Assembly (NCBI GenBank): GCA_029940375.1
Contig: JAPYUX010000003.1
Coordinates: 61,971-125,970, forward strand
DNA from: Dehalococcoidia bacterium
GTDB taxonomy: Bacteria; Chloroflexota; Dehalococcoidia; Lucifugimonadales; Lucifugimonadaceae
DNA length: 64,000 nucleotides
Reading direction: 5' to 3'
The notes beneath the pieces were generated by a model. That model was not told the origin of the DNA, did no database searches, and saw only the letters and a program-made list of their open reading frames with translations. Of this stretch, positions 9,020 to 18,069 are shown in pieces (the first letter of the stretch is position 1; each line of letters begins with the position of its first letter). Position numbers and translations under genes: made by a program.

Positions 9020-9048
9020 TTAAACTTATTTTTTAAAAGTGGTATTAT
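9020..9048 (+). promoter_or_regulatory. Probable sigma70-type promoter for the nusA operon
   Basis: An extended -10 element, TG-G-TATTAT, lies at 9040-9048. Seventeen bases upstream is a weak -35, TTAAAC (9020-9025). It is the only place in the 156 bases between proS and the nusA start that looks like a promoter, and it would give a leader of about 85 nt holding the hairpin at 9091. Not experimentally supported. Confidence 0.45.
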
Positions 9049-9090
9049 ATAAATATAAAAGAAAAAGAAAAAGGATTTTTAAAAGAGAAG

Positions 9091-9113
9091 GTGGGCATTG
9101 CCCACTTTTTTTT
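9091..9113 (+). terminator. Terminator-like hairpin in the nusA leader
   Basis: Perfect stem GTGGGC (9091-9096) / GCCCAC (9100-9105) with an ATT loop, followed by eight T residues (9106-9113). This is a full intrinsic-terminator shape only 26 bases before the nusA start. It could end proS transcription, attenuate the nusA operon, or do both. Hairpins of similar sequence precede rimP-nusA in many bacteria. Confidence 0.8.
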
Positions 9114-9139
9114 ATATTTATAGATTTAGGGAGGATATA

Positions 9140-10618
9140 TTGAAAAACGAGTTGTTTCTAGCCTTAACGCAATTGGCTGCAGAGCGCAATCTAGATCAAT
9201 CAATAGTTGTTTCGGCTGTAAAAGAAGCAATTGCTTCTGCATATAGAAGAGATCCTGCATCGAAAGGTCAAGATATATCTGTTGACGTTGATTCTGAAAC
9301 AGGGGATGTAATAGTAAAAACTATTTTGAATGTAAAAGAAAAAGACAATATTGAAGACCCTTTATCAGAAATTTCAGAAGAAGAAGCAAAGAAAATTGAT
9401 AAGAATTTAATAGCAGGAGATTTTATTGAAACTGGGTTTCTTGAATATAACCCTGGACGAATTGCAGCTCAAACAGCTAAACAAGTCGTATTACAGAAAT
9501 TAAGAGAAGCGGAAAGAGATTTAGTTTTTGGACAATTCTCAGATAAAGAAGGACAAGTAATAACTGGTACTGTTCAGAGAATGGAGTCAAAAAATGTTTT
9601 TGTTGACATAGGGAGAACGATAGCACTTATGCCTATAAGTGAACAAACTTTTTATGAGAAATATAGAGTGGGTCAAAAATTAAAATTCTATGTAACTCAG
9701 GTTCAAAGAACTGTAAGAGGACCAGAAATAATTGTATCTCGAACACATCCAGATTTATTAAGAAAACTTTTTGAAACAGAGGTTCCTGAAATAAATTCAG
9801 GAGTTGTTGAGATAAAAGCTCTTTCACGAGAAGCAGGAGCAAGATCTAAAGTTGCTGTTTCATCGGAAGATTCTCAAATAGATGCTGTTGGAGCTTGTGT
9901 AGGATTAAGAGGGATAAGAATACAAAATGTAGTGAATGAGCTTTTAGGAGAAAAAATTGATGTTATTGATTGGAATGAAGATCCTAAAATATTAATTACC
10001 AATTCTTTGTCACCAGCAAGTGTTTCGAAAGTGAATATAAATGAAGATACTTCATCAGCAACTGTTATAGTTCCAAAAAAACAACTTTCTTTAGCGATAG
10101 GTAGAGAAGGACAAAATGCGAGATTAGCCGCCAAATTAACAAATTGGAAAATTGATGTTCAAGCGGAGGAAGAGGTTGAACAAAAAACAGTAATACCAAA
10201 TGAACAACAAGCAATTAAAGAACAAAACACTACCTTGACAAAAGAGAAAATAACAGAAGGAACTCCAGAAGTTTTACCAATAGTAAACCAATCTGAAATT
10301 CAATCCGAAGAAATTATTGATTCTGAAATATTTGACGAATCTAAATCATTGAATGATGATGAAGAACTTCGAGTATTGGAAAAAGAAATTGAAAATCTTG
10401 AAAAACAAGAACTTGAAGAAGAAAGAAAAGCTAAAGAAAAAGAAACCATTTTAGATTTTTCTTCTGAGGAGATTTGGAATATTGGAGGTTCTAAAAAATC
10501 TGAAAAATCAGATGATAAGGTCATAAGATTTGCCGAAGATATTGAATCTGTAAAAGTTTATAATTCTAAAAGTACAAAAAGTAAAAAATCTAATAAGAAA
10601 AGAAGAACTAAAAGTTAA
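9140..10618 (+). CDS. nusA: Transcription termination/antitermination factor NusA
   Basis: RNA-polymerase-binding factor controlling pausing, termination and antitermination. Domains: N-terminal RNAP-binding domain (KNELFLALTQLAAERNL onward), S1 domain (GQVITGTVQRMESKNVFVDIG), then two KH domains (GACVGLRGIRIQNVVNEL; LAIGREGQNARLAAKL). From about residue 340 follows a roughly 150-residue low-complexity tail, first acidic and then Lys-rich (KSKKSNKKRRTKS). The start is TTG at 9140, directly after GGGAGG (9129-9134). An ATG at 9098 lies in the leader hairpin loop and is rejected. rimP, usually the gene before nusA, is absent here. Confidence 0.96.
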   Translation: MKNELFLALTQLAAERNLDQSIVVSAVKEAIASAYRRDPASKGQDISVDVDSETGDVIVKTILNVKEKDNIEDPLSEISEEEAKKIDKNLIAGDFIETGFLEYNPGRIAAQTAKQVVLQKLREAERDLVFGQFSDKEGQVITGTVQRMESKNVFVDIGRTIALMPISEQTFYEKYRVGQKLKFYVTQVQRTVRGPEIIVSRTHPDLLRKLFETEVPEINSGVVEIKALSREAGARSKVAVSSEDSQIDAVGACVGLRGIRIQNVVNELLGEKIDVIDWNEDPKILITNSLSPASVSKVNINEDTSSATVIVPKKQLSLAIGREGQNARLAAKLTNWKIDVQAEEEVEQKTVIPNEQQAIKEQNTTLTKEKITEGTPEVLPIVNQSEIQSEEIIDSEIFDESKSLNDDEELRVLEKEIENLEKQELEEERKAKEKETILDFSSEEIWNIGGSKKSEKSDDKVIRFAEDIESVKVYNSKSTKSKKSNKKRRTKS

Positions 10619-10633
10619 TTAAAAGAGGTAGTT

Positions 10634-12418
10634 TTGACTACAAAAGAACCTGAACAATCCAATCAAGAGGAAAAAAAAGGACCTATAGCTTTACCATTGG
10701 TTCTATCTGTGGGTGAACTTTCTGAAATTTTAGACGAATCACCAATAGAAATAATAAAATCACTAATCAAATTAGGGATAATGGCAACAGTAAATGAGGA
10801 AATAGATTTTGCCATTGCTGCAAGAGTCGCCCAATCTTTTAATTATCAAGTTTTGAAACCCAAAGAATCAATAGATAATTCATCTGCGTTGAATATAGGA
10901 TCTGAAATAGATACAAATGAAAAAAACATAGGAGAAGCTAGAGCTCCTGTAATAACGGTATTAGGTCATGTAGATCACGGAAAAACCACCTTATTAGATG
11001 CCATCAGGCAATCAAATGAAGTATCAAAAGAACAAGGTGGCATTACACAAAAAATTGGAGCATATCAAGTTAAACATAACAAATATAAAATGACTTTTAT
11101 AGATACTCCGGGTCATGCAGCTTTTTCATCAATGAGAATTTCAGGTACAAGTGTTACAGATATAGTTGTACTAGTTGTGGCTGCAGATGATGGTTTAATG
11201 CCTCAAACAATAGAATCAATAAACCATGCAAAGAATGCTTCAGTGCCAATGATTATTGCGGTTAATAAAATAGATTTAGATGGTGCAGACATCGATAAAA
11301 TTAAAGGACAATTAGCTGAACATGAAGTAATAGTAGAAGATTTAGGAGGAGAAGTTATATGTGTGCCTGTTTCTGCACTTAACAAAAAAGGCATTGATGA
11401 ACTATTGGAATCAATAAATCTATTGGCAGAGATAAATGAGTTAGAAGCAAATTCAAATCTTCCAGGAATGGGTGTAATTATAGAATCTTATAATGATCCA
11501 CAAAAAGGACCTATGTCAACAGTATTAGTTAAATCTGGATCTTTTTTTGTGGGAGATTTGATAGTTGTTGGAACTACTTCTGGAAAAATTCGACAAATGA
11601 TTGATGGATTTGGAGAAAAAATAGATGTTGCAAAGCCTTCCACCCCTACACTAATAATGGGACTACCTGGAATAAATAAAGTTGGTGATGTTGTAGAGGT
11701 AGTTAATAATGAAAAAAAGGTTAGAAAAATTATTCATGAAAGATCAAGAAATAAAAAATTTGATCAAGTTGGAGTAACAACTTTATCTCAAGTTGTAAAA
11801 AGAGCAAAAGCTTCTAAAGAACAAGAAATAAATGTAATTTTAAAAACAGGGTCTGATGGCAGTTTAGCAGCTGTTGAACGAGTAATAGATGATTTTACTA
11901 ATGAAGATGTTCAAGTAAAAATTATTTCTGGTACAGTAGGAGCAGTTACAGAATCTGATGTTATGCTAGCATCTAGTGCGGAGGATTCAATGATTATAGC
12001 TTTTCAAACATTTATTCAAAGCGGTGCTAGAAGTCAATCTGAAATAAATAATATTCCTATCAGGTCTTATGACATAATTTATACTCTAGTTGATGAAATC
12101 AAGGAAATTATAGAAGGAATGAAAGGAGTAATAAAAACAGAAAAAATTATAGGACAAGCTAACGTTCTAGAAATATTCTCTAGAGGAAAAAGACAAAAAA
12201 TAGCAGGAATAAGAGTTACTGATGGAAGTATAATTAGAAATTCAAGAATTAGAGTGCTAAGAAAAGAGAACGTAATTTTTGATGGAGTTATAGAATCTAT
12301 GAGACATCTAACTCAAAATGTTACTGAAATAAAGAATAATTTAGAAGGTGGTATTGTTTTAGATGGTTATCATGAATTTGAACTAAATGATATTTTTGAA
12401 TGTTACGAATTAAATTAA
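10634..12418 (+). CDS. infB: Translation initiation factor IF-2, short form
   Basis: GTPase that places fMet-tRNA on the 30S subunit. The G domain begins at about residue 107 with GHVDHGKTTLLD (G1), DTPGHAAF (G3) and NKID (G4). The C-terminal beta-barrel, IF-2 C1 and C2 domains complete the protein (SGTVGAVTESDV; RIRVLRKENVIFDG). The 594 aa length shows a very short N-terminal extension, as in compact genomes. The start is TTG at 10634 after AAGAGGTA. It lies 15 bases after nusA; order nusA-infB-rbfA-truB is conserved. Confidence 0.97.
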   Translation: MTTKEPEQSNQEEKKGPIALPLVLSVGELSEILDESPIEIIKSLIKLGIMATVNEEIDFAIAARVAQSFNYQVLKPKESIDNSSALNIGSEIDTNEKNIGEARAPVITVLGHVDHGKTTLLDAIRQSNEVSKEQGGITQKIGAYQVKHNKYKMTFIDTPGHAAFSSMRISGTSVTDIVVLVVAADDGLMPQTIESINHAKNASVPMIIAVNKIDLDGADIDKIKGQLAEHEVIVEDLGGEVICVPVSALNKKGIDELLESINLLAEINELEANSNLPGMGVIIESYNDPQKGPMSTVLVKSGSFFVGDLIVVGTTSGKIRQMIDGFGEKIDVAKPSTPTLIMGLPGINKVGDVVEVVNNEKKVRKIIHERSRNKKFDQVGVTTLSQVVKRAKASKEQEINVILKTGSDGSLAAVERVIDDFTNEDVQVKIISGTVGAVTESDVMLASSAEDSMIIAFQTFIQSGARSQSEINNIPIRSYDIIYTLVDEIKEIIEGMKGVIKTEKIIGQANVLEIFSRGKRQKIAGIRVTDGSIIRNSRIRVLRKENVIFDGVIESMRHLTQNVTEIKNNLEGGIVLDGYHEFELNDIFECYELN

Positions 12419-12423
12419 TTGAT

Positions 12424-12771
12424 ATGGAATTTAGAAAAGAAAAATTTGATAAAACTATTATAAAACTAGTAGGAGAATATATATCAAGGGAAGATTTTTT
12501 TGAGAGTCAGAATTTAATGATTTCAGTAATTGATGCAGATATATCAAAAGATTTTTCTTATTGTAAAGTAAAGATTAGTGTATTTAGTGATAATAATACT
12601 AAAGATAAAATTATCAAAGAACTTAATCAAAAAGCTTATATTTTACAAAATGTCATTTCTAAATCTATCAGAACTTCTCGGATACCAAAGCTGACTTTTG
12701 TTATGGATAACTCATTTGAATTCCAGCAACAAATTGACAATCTTATACATAAAATTACGAAAGATGTTTAA
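12424..12771 (+). CDS. rbfA: Ribosome-binding factor A
   Basis: KH-fold 30S maturation factor. The chain begins with the expected helix (MEFRKEKFDKTIIKLVGEYISRE), followed by a beta strand with SVIDADISKDFSYCKVKISVF and the C-terminal SIRTSRIPKLTFVMDNSFEFQQQIDNLI, close to the family pattern RxxPxLxFxxDxS. At 115 aa the length is typical. An in-frame ATG at 12400 inside infB would add eight residues; neither start has a clear ribosome-binding site. Confidence 0.92.
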   Translation: MEFRKEKFDKTIIKLVGEYISREDFFESQNLMISVIDADISKDFSYCKVKISVFSDNNTKDKIIKELNQKAYILQNVISKSIRTSRIPKLTFVMDNSFEFQQQIDNLIHKITKDV

Positions 12772-12778
12772 GAATTAA

Positions 12779-13672
12779 ATGACAAAATTTAATAACGGTT
12801 TTTTACTGATTAATAAACCTTTAAATTGGACCTCCAATGATGTAGTAAAAAAAATCAAATCCTTAGATAAATCGTTTAAAATAGGTCATGGAGGAACTTT
12901 AGATCCTCTTGCTACAGGAATTCTTCCCATTTTGTTTAATTCTGCAACTAAATATTTTGAATATTTTTTAAATTTACATAAGATTTATGATGCAGAAATA
13001 ACATTTGGAATTTCAACAGATACTTATGATTTGGAAGGATTAACATTAGAAAAAAACACTGATTTGAATATGGATTTTAATCTAATCAAAGAACATTTGA
13101 TTAAATTCATTGGAAATATTGACCAGTACCCACCAATTTATAGTGCTGTAAAAATAAGAGGAGAAAAATTATACAATTATGCACGAAGAAAAGAAAATGT
13201 TATTTTAAAACCCAGAAAAGTATTAGTTGAAAACATTGAAATTTTAAGTTGGAATAATCCAAAAATTAAGCTTCGCATAAAATGTGGTTCAGGTTTTTAT
13301 GTCAGAAGTTTTGCAAATGATCTTGGACGATCCTTAAAAGTTCCATCTGTTTTATCAAGTTTAGAAAGAGTTCAATATGGACAATTCAATATTATCAATT
13401 CATTGGAGATTAATAAATTGTCTAACCATTTTATAGAGGAATTAATACCAATAAATAAAATATTGAATCATTTGCCAAAATTTATTATGAATAAGAAACT
13501 TGAAAATGAATTTTATCAAGGAATTACTTTTGATTCAAAAAGGTTGGAATTAGATCTATTGAAAGGTTATGAATTTAAGATATATAATGAAGAAAGTGAG
13601 TTTATTGGGATTTTAACTTACGATTCAATAAGAAAATTTTGGAAACCCAAAAACCTAATTTTAGGAAGTTAG
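12779..13672 (+). CDS. truB: tRNA pseudouridine-55 synthase
   Basis: Isomerises U55 in the T-loop of tRNAs. The N-terminus GFLLINKPLNWTSNDVV and the catalytic motif GHGGTLDPLATGILP (Asp in TLDP, about residue 42) are clear, followed by YDAEITFGISTDTYDLEG and the KxRGEKLYNYAR motif. 297 aa. Last member of the nusA operon before the antiporter, whose ribosome-binding site lies in the final codons of truB. Confidence 0.96.
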   Translation: MTKFNNGFLLINKPLNWTSNDVVKKIKSLDKSFKIGHGGTLDPLATGILPILFNSATKYFEYFLNLHKIYDAEITFGISTDTYDLEGLTLEKNTDLNMDFNLIKEHLIKFIGNIDQYPPIYSAVKIRGEKLYNYARRKENVILKPRKVLVENIEILSWNNPKIKLRIKCGSGFYVRSFANDLGRSLKVPSVLSSLERVQYGQFNIINSLEINKLSNHFIEELIPINKILNHLPKFIMNKKLENEFYQGITFDSKRLELDLLKGYEFKIYNEESEFIGILTYDSIRKFWKPKNLILGS

Positions 13673-13674
13673 TT

Positions 13675-14919
13675 ATGGAACATATACCTATTTTAATTTT
13701 TCAAATGGCTGTAATACTGATTTGCGCTAAAATATTTGGAGAATTATTTCACTCTTTTCTTAAACTTCCGTCTGTTTTAGGAGAATTATTAGCTGGATTA
13801 ATTATTAGCCCTTTTGCTCTAGGTGGTATAAAAATAGGAAATTTAGGACCTTTATTTTCTTTCGATGTTTCACATGGGAATTATATAAGTACTGAATTGT
13901 TTTTTATATCTCAATTAGCTGCTGTCATATTATTATTTGAAGTTGGTCTTGAAACCAATCGTGACCAATTTAAAAAATACATCACACCTGCTTCATTAGT
14001 TGCTCTGGGAGGAGTTGTATTACCATTTGGTTTAGGAGTATTAGCTACTATTTTGTTTGGATATTCCAGTTTTAATTCAATTAATGAACTTGTACCAGCG
14101 TTATTTATGGGTGCTATGCTAACAGCAACTTCCGTTGGGATTACAGCAAGAGTTTTAAGTGATTTAGGGGTATTAGATAATCCAGAAGGATCAACGATAA
14201 TGGCTGCTGCTGTATTAGATGATGTACTTGGAATAATAGTTTTAGCAGCAGTTGTGGGAATTGCTCAGGATGGTCAATTAACATTATCTAGTTTGATAAT
14301 AATATTTGTAAAGGCAGTAGGTTTTTGGTTATCCCTTTTAGTTTTAGGATCCATTTTATCTAAAGTTATTTCTAATTTTATTATGAGTTTCAAAGTACCT
14401 GGAGCTAATATTTCATTATCTTTAGCTCTAGCATTGCTTGCAGCTTCAATAGCTGAACATTATTTTGGTTTAGCTATGATAATTGGTTCTTATACTTTTG
14501 GATTAGCTTTATCTGGTACAGATTTAAAACATCATATTGAAAAACCTTTATCTAATATTAATGCATGGCTTGTCCCAGTATTTTTTGTTGTAATTGGTAT
14601 GCAAGCTGATTTTGTATCACTATGGACTAATTCAGGTGATGTTCTTTCAGTTTTATTTTTTGTAATTACTGTAACTGTTTTTGCAATATTAAGTAAAATT
14701 TTAGGCTGTGGAATTCCAACACTTTTGATAGGTTTTTCTAGAAAACAAGCATGGAGGATAGGAGTGGGGATGTTACCTAGGGGTGAAATTGCACTGATTA
14801 TTGCTGGAATAGGAATGTCTACGGGTGTGATAGGTCAAGAATTATTTGGGGTATCGATAATAATGATAATTGTTACCACTATACTGGCACCTGTGTTGTT
14901 ATATCAATCATACAAATAA
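13675..14919 (+). CDS. CPA2-family cation/proton antiporter (KefB/NapA-like)
   Basis: Integral membrane antiporter of the Na+/H+ exchanger domain family, exchanging Na+ or K+ for protons. The 414 aa are almost entirely hydrophobic, with about 12-13 membrane segments. Family signatures include LPSVLGELLAGLIISP near the N-terminus, ATSVGITARVLSDLG, AAAVLDDVLGIIVLA (the paired-Asp region) and MLPRGEIALIIAGIG near the C-terminus. No TrkA-type nucleotide-binding domain follows. The start ATG at 13675 follows AGGAAG (13663-13668); a longer frame would enter truB. The transported ion cannot be told from sequence. Confidence 0.9.
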   Translation: MEHIPILIFQMAVILICAKIFGELFHSFLKLPSVLGELLAGLIISPFALGGIKIGNLGPLFSFDVSHGNYISTELFFISQLAAVILLFEVGLETNRDQFKKYITPASLVALGGVVLPFGLGVLATILFGYSSFNSINELVPALFMGAMLTATSVGITARVLSDLGVLDNPEGSTIMAAAVLDDVLGIIVLAAVVGIAQDGQLTLSSLIIIFVKAVGFWLSLLVLGSILSKVISNFIMSFKVPGANISLSLALALLAASIAEHYFGLAMIIGSYTFGLALSGTDLKHHIEKPLSNINAWLVPVFFVVIGMQADFVSLWTNSGDVLSVLFFVITVTVFAILSKILGCGIPTLLIGFSRKQAWRIGVGMLPRGEIALIIAGIGMSTGVIGQELFGVSIIMIIVTTILAPVLLYQSYK

Positions 14920-14924
14920 TAATT

Positions 14925-15782
14925 TTATATATTTATTTTTAATCCGTCGTATGCAAGATTCATTTTAATACCAGTATGTTTTGAAGCATCTACTAAATAT
15001 CTAGACACTTCATTATGCTCAATATCGTGACAAATATCAGTAAAATATGCTTTCTTTGGTTTTAATTCAACAATTTTTTCAATTGCTTCCTCAAGTGTAA
15101 AATGAGATTTATGTTTATTCCCTCTTCTTAATGAATCTAAAATTATTATTTCACTTCCTCTTATTTTTCTCATGGTTTTATCAGGTATAAATGAACAGTC
15201 ACTTATATAAGTCAAATTGTCAATTCTGTAACCATTTGCAAAATAATGATCACCATGATTTACTTTTAAATGCTCAAATTTTTGTCCCTCAATTATAGTG
15301 TGTGTACCGTCTATAATGATGAAATTTAACTTTGCAACCGTTCCTCCTGAAGTAATTTTACTTGTGTCAACTAAATAATAGAAAGTTTTGTTTATCACTT
15401 CGTAATCTTCTTTTCTTAGATAAATAGGAATGGAAGATTGGGTGTTGTTAGTCCAGTCTCTTAAATCATCAAATCCCCCTGCGGCATCCTGGTGTGCATG
15501 AGTTAAAATCAATCCATCAATTGTATTGATTTTGTATTTTGGAAACCATTTTATAGCTGATTGATAAAAGGATTTTCCTGCATCAATTAGAATGTTTTTT
15601 TCAAAATCTAAAGATGAAATTTTTATAACAACACTCGTATTGTATCTTCTATTTTTAGAATTAGGTTTAACGGCATCGTTGCAAACTAGACAATCTAAAC
15701 TGTTTGTCAGACAACTAACCCTAGGGACTCCTTCAGATGTACCTGTTCCTAAAAATATCAATTCTTTTTTAATTTTATTCAT
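14925..15782 (-). CDS. MBL-fold hydrolase related to cyclic-phosphate phosphodiesterases
   Basis: Metallo-beta-lactamase-fold protein, 285 aa, starting MNKIKKELIFLGTGTSEGVPR, typical of the PhnP/PqqB-like branch. A Cys-containing segment (SCLTNSLDCLVC) follows and may be a structural zinc site. The metal motif reads THAHQDAAGGFDDLRDW: the usual HxHxDH is HxHxDA, followed by G-DDLR. The same DA variant is, to my recollection, found in a bacterial and eukaryotic subfamily of putative hydrolases, so it is not simple decay. Later ligand regions are VNHGDH and TDICHDIEHNE. The start ATG at 15782 overlaps the upstream enolase-superfamily gene by eight bases. Confidence 0.85.
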   Translation of the reverse strand: MNKIKKELIFLGTGTSEGVPRVSCLTNSLDCLVCNDAVKPNSKNRRYNTSVVIKISSLDFEKNILIDAGKSFYQSAIKWFPKYKINTIDGLILTHAHQDAAGGFDDLRDWTNNTQSSIPIYLRKEDYEVINKTFYYLVDTSKITSGGTVAKLNFIIIDGTHTIIEGQKFEHLKVNHGDHYFANGYRIDNLTYISDCSFIPDKTMRKIRGSEIIILDSLRRGNKHKSHFTLEEAIEKIVELKPKKAYFTDICHDIEHNEVSRYLVDASKHTGIKMNLAYDGLKINI

Positions 15783-16848
15783 TAAATAATCCTTTAACTG
15801 GCACGGCTCCAAAACCAAGATAATTTGAAGGTTTTAATATTCCAGAATTAATAGTACTAACACTTTGATTCTCCCATTTTTCCATACTCAAATTTATATT
15901 TTTTGGATTATGTAATTCGGCCAAATTATGAGTTAATCCTGATTGTATCAAAGGTAGACCCCAAGGTTCTCCTCCTCTATGGAGGATTATAGGAAACAAA
16001 TTATTGGAAACATTAATTATTTTTAATAATGCACTTAATCCACCACACCAAGTAATATCTGGCTGCCAAAAATGGTAAGTTTTATTTTTTCTCATTAATT
16101 TAAAATTGTTATGGTTAAGATCATGTTCTCCACCCGCAAGTTTTATTCCGTTTAATTCATTTATTATTGATGGTGAAAATAACATATTTTCTGGAGTAGA
16201 AACATCTTCAAACCATTCAATTTTTAAATCATTTAATTTTTTTGAGATTTTTTTTGTATAATCTATATCCCAACTCATATAACAATCCAGCATGATTTTA
16301 TTAGTATTTTTGTATTTTTTTCTAATTGTTGAAATCAATTCATACAATTTATTAGATTCTTTTTCAAAATCTCCATCGGATTTTACAGATAATTTGAAAT
16401 TATTTAATCCTAATTCATTGTAGTGATCTATATTATTACCTGTAGCGTAAGTATGTATTTTTTCATTATGATGATTTTCGTCTTTTTCTAATAAATTTTT
16501 TATAGGAATTTCGTAATACTTACTATAAGCATCCCATAGAGCTAAATCAATTGATGAAATCGCCATAGATGCTATTCCACCCCGTCCATATGGTATACTT
16601 TCAACATATAAGTGATCAAATATTTTTTGAATATCTTCAATGTTATTGATTGTTGTTCCTACAACTAATTCTGATAAATGCCCAACGATTACTTCTAGCG
16701 AAGAATTTCCTCCTCCACCTGTTCCATAACCTATAATTTGTTCTCTATCCGTATTGATTTTAGTGATTATTTGCCATAAATTTGGCCTCCATCCTCTCAA
16801 AGAATCTTGATAAGAAGGATATACTACTTCAATTTTAGTTATTTTCAT
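15775..16848 (-). CDS. Enolase-superfamily sugar-acid dehydratase (rhamnonate dehydratase-like)
   Basis: Mandelate racemase / muconate-lactonizing family enzyme, 357 aa. The N-terminal capping domain (1-125) is followed by the barrel. Candidate metal ligands are Asp in MLDCYMSWD, Glu in WFEDV, and Glu in GGEHD. The adjacent Glu-His pair in GGEHD, QPDITWCGG and ILHRGGEPWG resemble L-rhamnonate dehydratase more than mandelate racemase. The substrate is probably a six-carbon acid sugar, not certain. It heads a two-gene minus-strand unit with the MBL hydrolase and faces a lactonase-family gene across tRNA-Pro, suggesting sugar acid catabolism. Confidence 0.85.
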   Translation of the reverse strand: MKITKIEVVYPSYQDSLRGWRPNLWQIITKINTDREQIIGYGTGGGGNSSLEVIVGHLSELVVGTTINNIEDIQKIFDHLYVESIPYGRGGIASMAISSIDLALWDAYSKYYEIPIKNLLEKDENHHNEKIHTYATGNNIDHYNELGLNNFKLSVKSDGDFEKESNKLYELISTIRKKYKNTNKIMLDCYMSWDIDYTKKISKKLNDLKIEWFEDVSTPENMLFSPSIINELNGIKLAGGEHDLNHNNFKLMRKNKTYHFWQPDITWCGGLSALLKIINVSNNLFPIILHRGGEPWGLPLIQSGLTHNLAELHNPKNINLSMEKWENQSVSTINSGILKPSNYLGFGAVPVKGLFNE

Positions 16849-16876
16849 TGATAAAACTTTGAATTTTATGTATAAA
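16848..16876 (+). promoter_or_regulatory. Promoter of tRNA-Pro
   Basis: TTGATA (16848-16853) and TATAAA (16871-16876) are separated by exactly 17 bases. The expected transcript start is only a few bases before the mature tRNA 5' end at 16888. The -35 box abuts the start codon of the minus-strand enolase-superfamily gene. Confidence 0.65.
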
Positions 16877-16887
16877 ATGATTAATTA

Positions 16888-16962
16888 CGGGGTGTGGCGC
16901 AGCGGTAGCGCACTCGCTTTGGGAGCGAGGGGTCACAGGTTCAAATCCTGTCACCCCGACCA
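16888..16962 (+). tRNA. tRNA-Pro (anticodon UGG)
   Basis: Complete cloverleaf with encoded CCA. The acceptor CGGGGTG (16888-16894) pairs with CACCCCG (16952-16958), discriminator A, then CCA. D stem GCGC/GCGC; anticodon stem CTCGC/GCGAG with loop TTTGGGA, giving UGG for proline; T stem ACAGG/CCTGT with loop TTCAAAT. The first base C is typical of bacterial tRNA-Pro. A T-run follows at 16965-16972. Confidence 0.98.
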
Positions 16963-17031
16963 TCTTTTTTTTCATTTATGTATTAAACTATATCAATATA
17001 TTTTTTTTTATAAATAAAATTGGAGAAAACA

Positions 17032-18069
17032 ATGAACTGGCTAGTAGGGACATATTCAAAAAGAAACAGTAATGGAATATACAGGATTCATTTAAATGAA
17101 TCCTCTGGAGAAATAAGTCTAATTTCTTCATTTTCAAATGTTAGCCCAGGTAATCCTTCTTTTTTAATCTTAGATAAAAAAAATAAAGTGTATTCAATAG
17201 GTGAATCATTGAATGGTGATCCAGGCGTAGTATATTCCTATAATTTAATAAACGATAAGTTAATAAAAATAAATGAAGCTTATACAAATGGGATTAATCC
17301 TTGCCATCTTTCTATAAATGATAGGAATGATTTTTTAGTTGCAGTAAATTATAGTTCTGGAGATTTCTCATCTTATAAAGTATCTTTAGAAGGAAAATTA
17401 ACTTTTATAGAGCAAATTACTCATAGTGGATCCAGTATAAATCCTAATCGTCAAAGAGAACCACATGCGCATTCTATAAATTTTTTAGATAATTATAGTT
17501 TTTATGTTTGTGACCTAGGAGTTGATAAGATTTTTTATTATAAGATCGATCCTGACTCATACAAAATTATCAGTACTAATTTTACAAATACTAAACCAGG
17601 ATCCGGACCTAGACACTTTATACTCAACAAATATCATAGACGAGCTTATTCCATCAATGAGTTAGATTCTACTATAAATTATTTTGAAATAAAGCCCAAT
17701 AATGAATTGAGGACATTACAGGTAATATCTACAATTCCTAAGGACTATTATCTAGAAACAACTACAGCAGATTTGCATTTTTCTAGTGATCTAAAATATT
17801 TATATGGATCCAATAGAGGTCATGACACAATAGCAAAATTTATAATTAACGATGATGGTACTTTAATTTTTGATAAACATTTCTCCACATTAGGAAAAAC
17901 CCCAAGAAATTTTGCTATAAGTAAATCAGGTAAATTTTGTCTTGTAGCTAATGAAAATTCTGATGATATATATAGTTTTGAGATAAATAGTAAAAATGGA
18001 GATTTGGTCCCAACGGGATATGGAATCTCTATTCCTTCACCTGTTTGCTTATCCGAGATTTTCGAATGA
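17032..18069 (+). CDS. Lactonase-family seven-bladed beta-propeller (6-phosphogluconolactonase type)
   Basis: Member of the lactonase / YbhE (Pgl) family: MNWLVGTYSKRNSNGIYRIHL opening, REPHAHSINF, FYVCDLGVDKIFYY, GSGPRHFILNKYHRRAY and a late LYGSNRGHDTIAKF blade. The 345 aa fit the family. Likely a cytoplasmic hydrolase of a sugar lactone; whether the substrate is 6-phosphogluconolactone or another lactone cannot be told. ATG 17032 follows GGAG at 17022-17025; an in-frame TTG at 17020 contains that ribosome-binding site and is therefore unlikely. Its end converges with, and overlaps by 21 bases, the MFS gene on the other strand. Confidence 0.88.
   Translation: MNWLVGTYSKRNSNGIYRIHLNESSGEISLISSFSNVSPGNPSFLILDKKNKVYSIGESLNGDPGVVYSYNLINDKLIKINEAYTNGINPCHLSINDRNDFLVAVNYSSGDFSSYKVSLEGKLTFIEQITHSGSSINPNRQREPHAHSINFLDNYSFYVCDLGVDKIFYYKIDPDSYKIISTNFTNTKPGSGPRHFILNKYHRRAYSINELDSTINYFEIKPNNELRTLQVISTIPKDYYLETTTADLHFSSDLKYLYGSNRGHDTIAKFIINDDGTLIFDKHFSTLGKTPRNFAISKSGKFCLVANENSDDIYSFEINSKNGDLVPTGYGISIPSPVCLSEIFE

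Noticed and set aside
9098-9139. ATG at 9098 as the NusA start
   Set aside because: It lies in the loop of the terminator-like hairpin, has no ribosome-binding site, and adds residues not typical of NusA. TTG at 9140 follows GGGAGG and gives the family N-terminus.
15481-15500. Loss of metal His in the MBL hydrolase as inactivation
   Set aside because: The HxHxDA variant with following G-DDLR is, to my recollection, the normal form of a subfamily, and the remaining ligands are intact.
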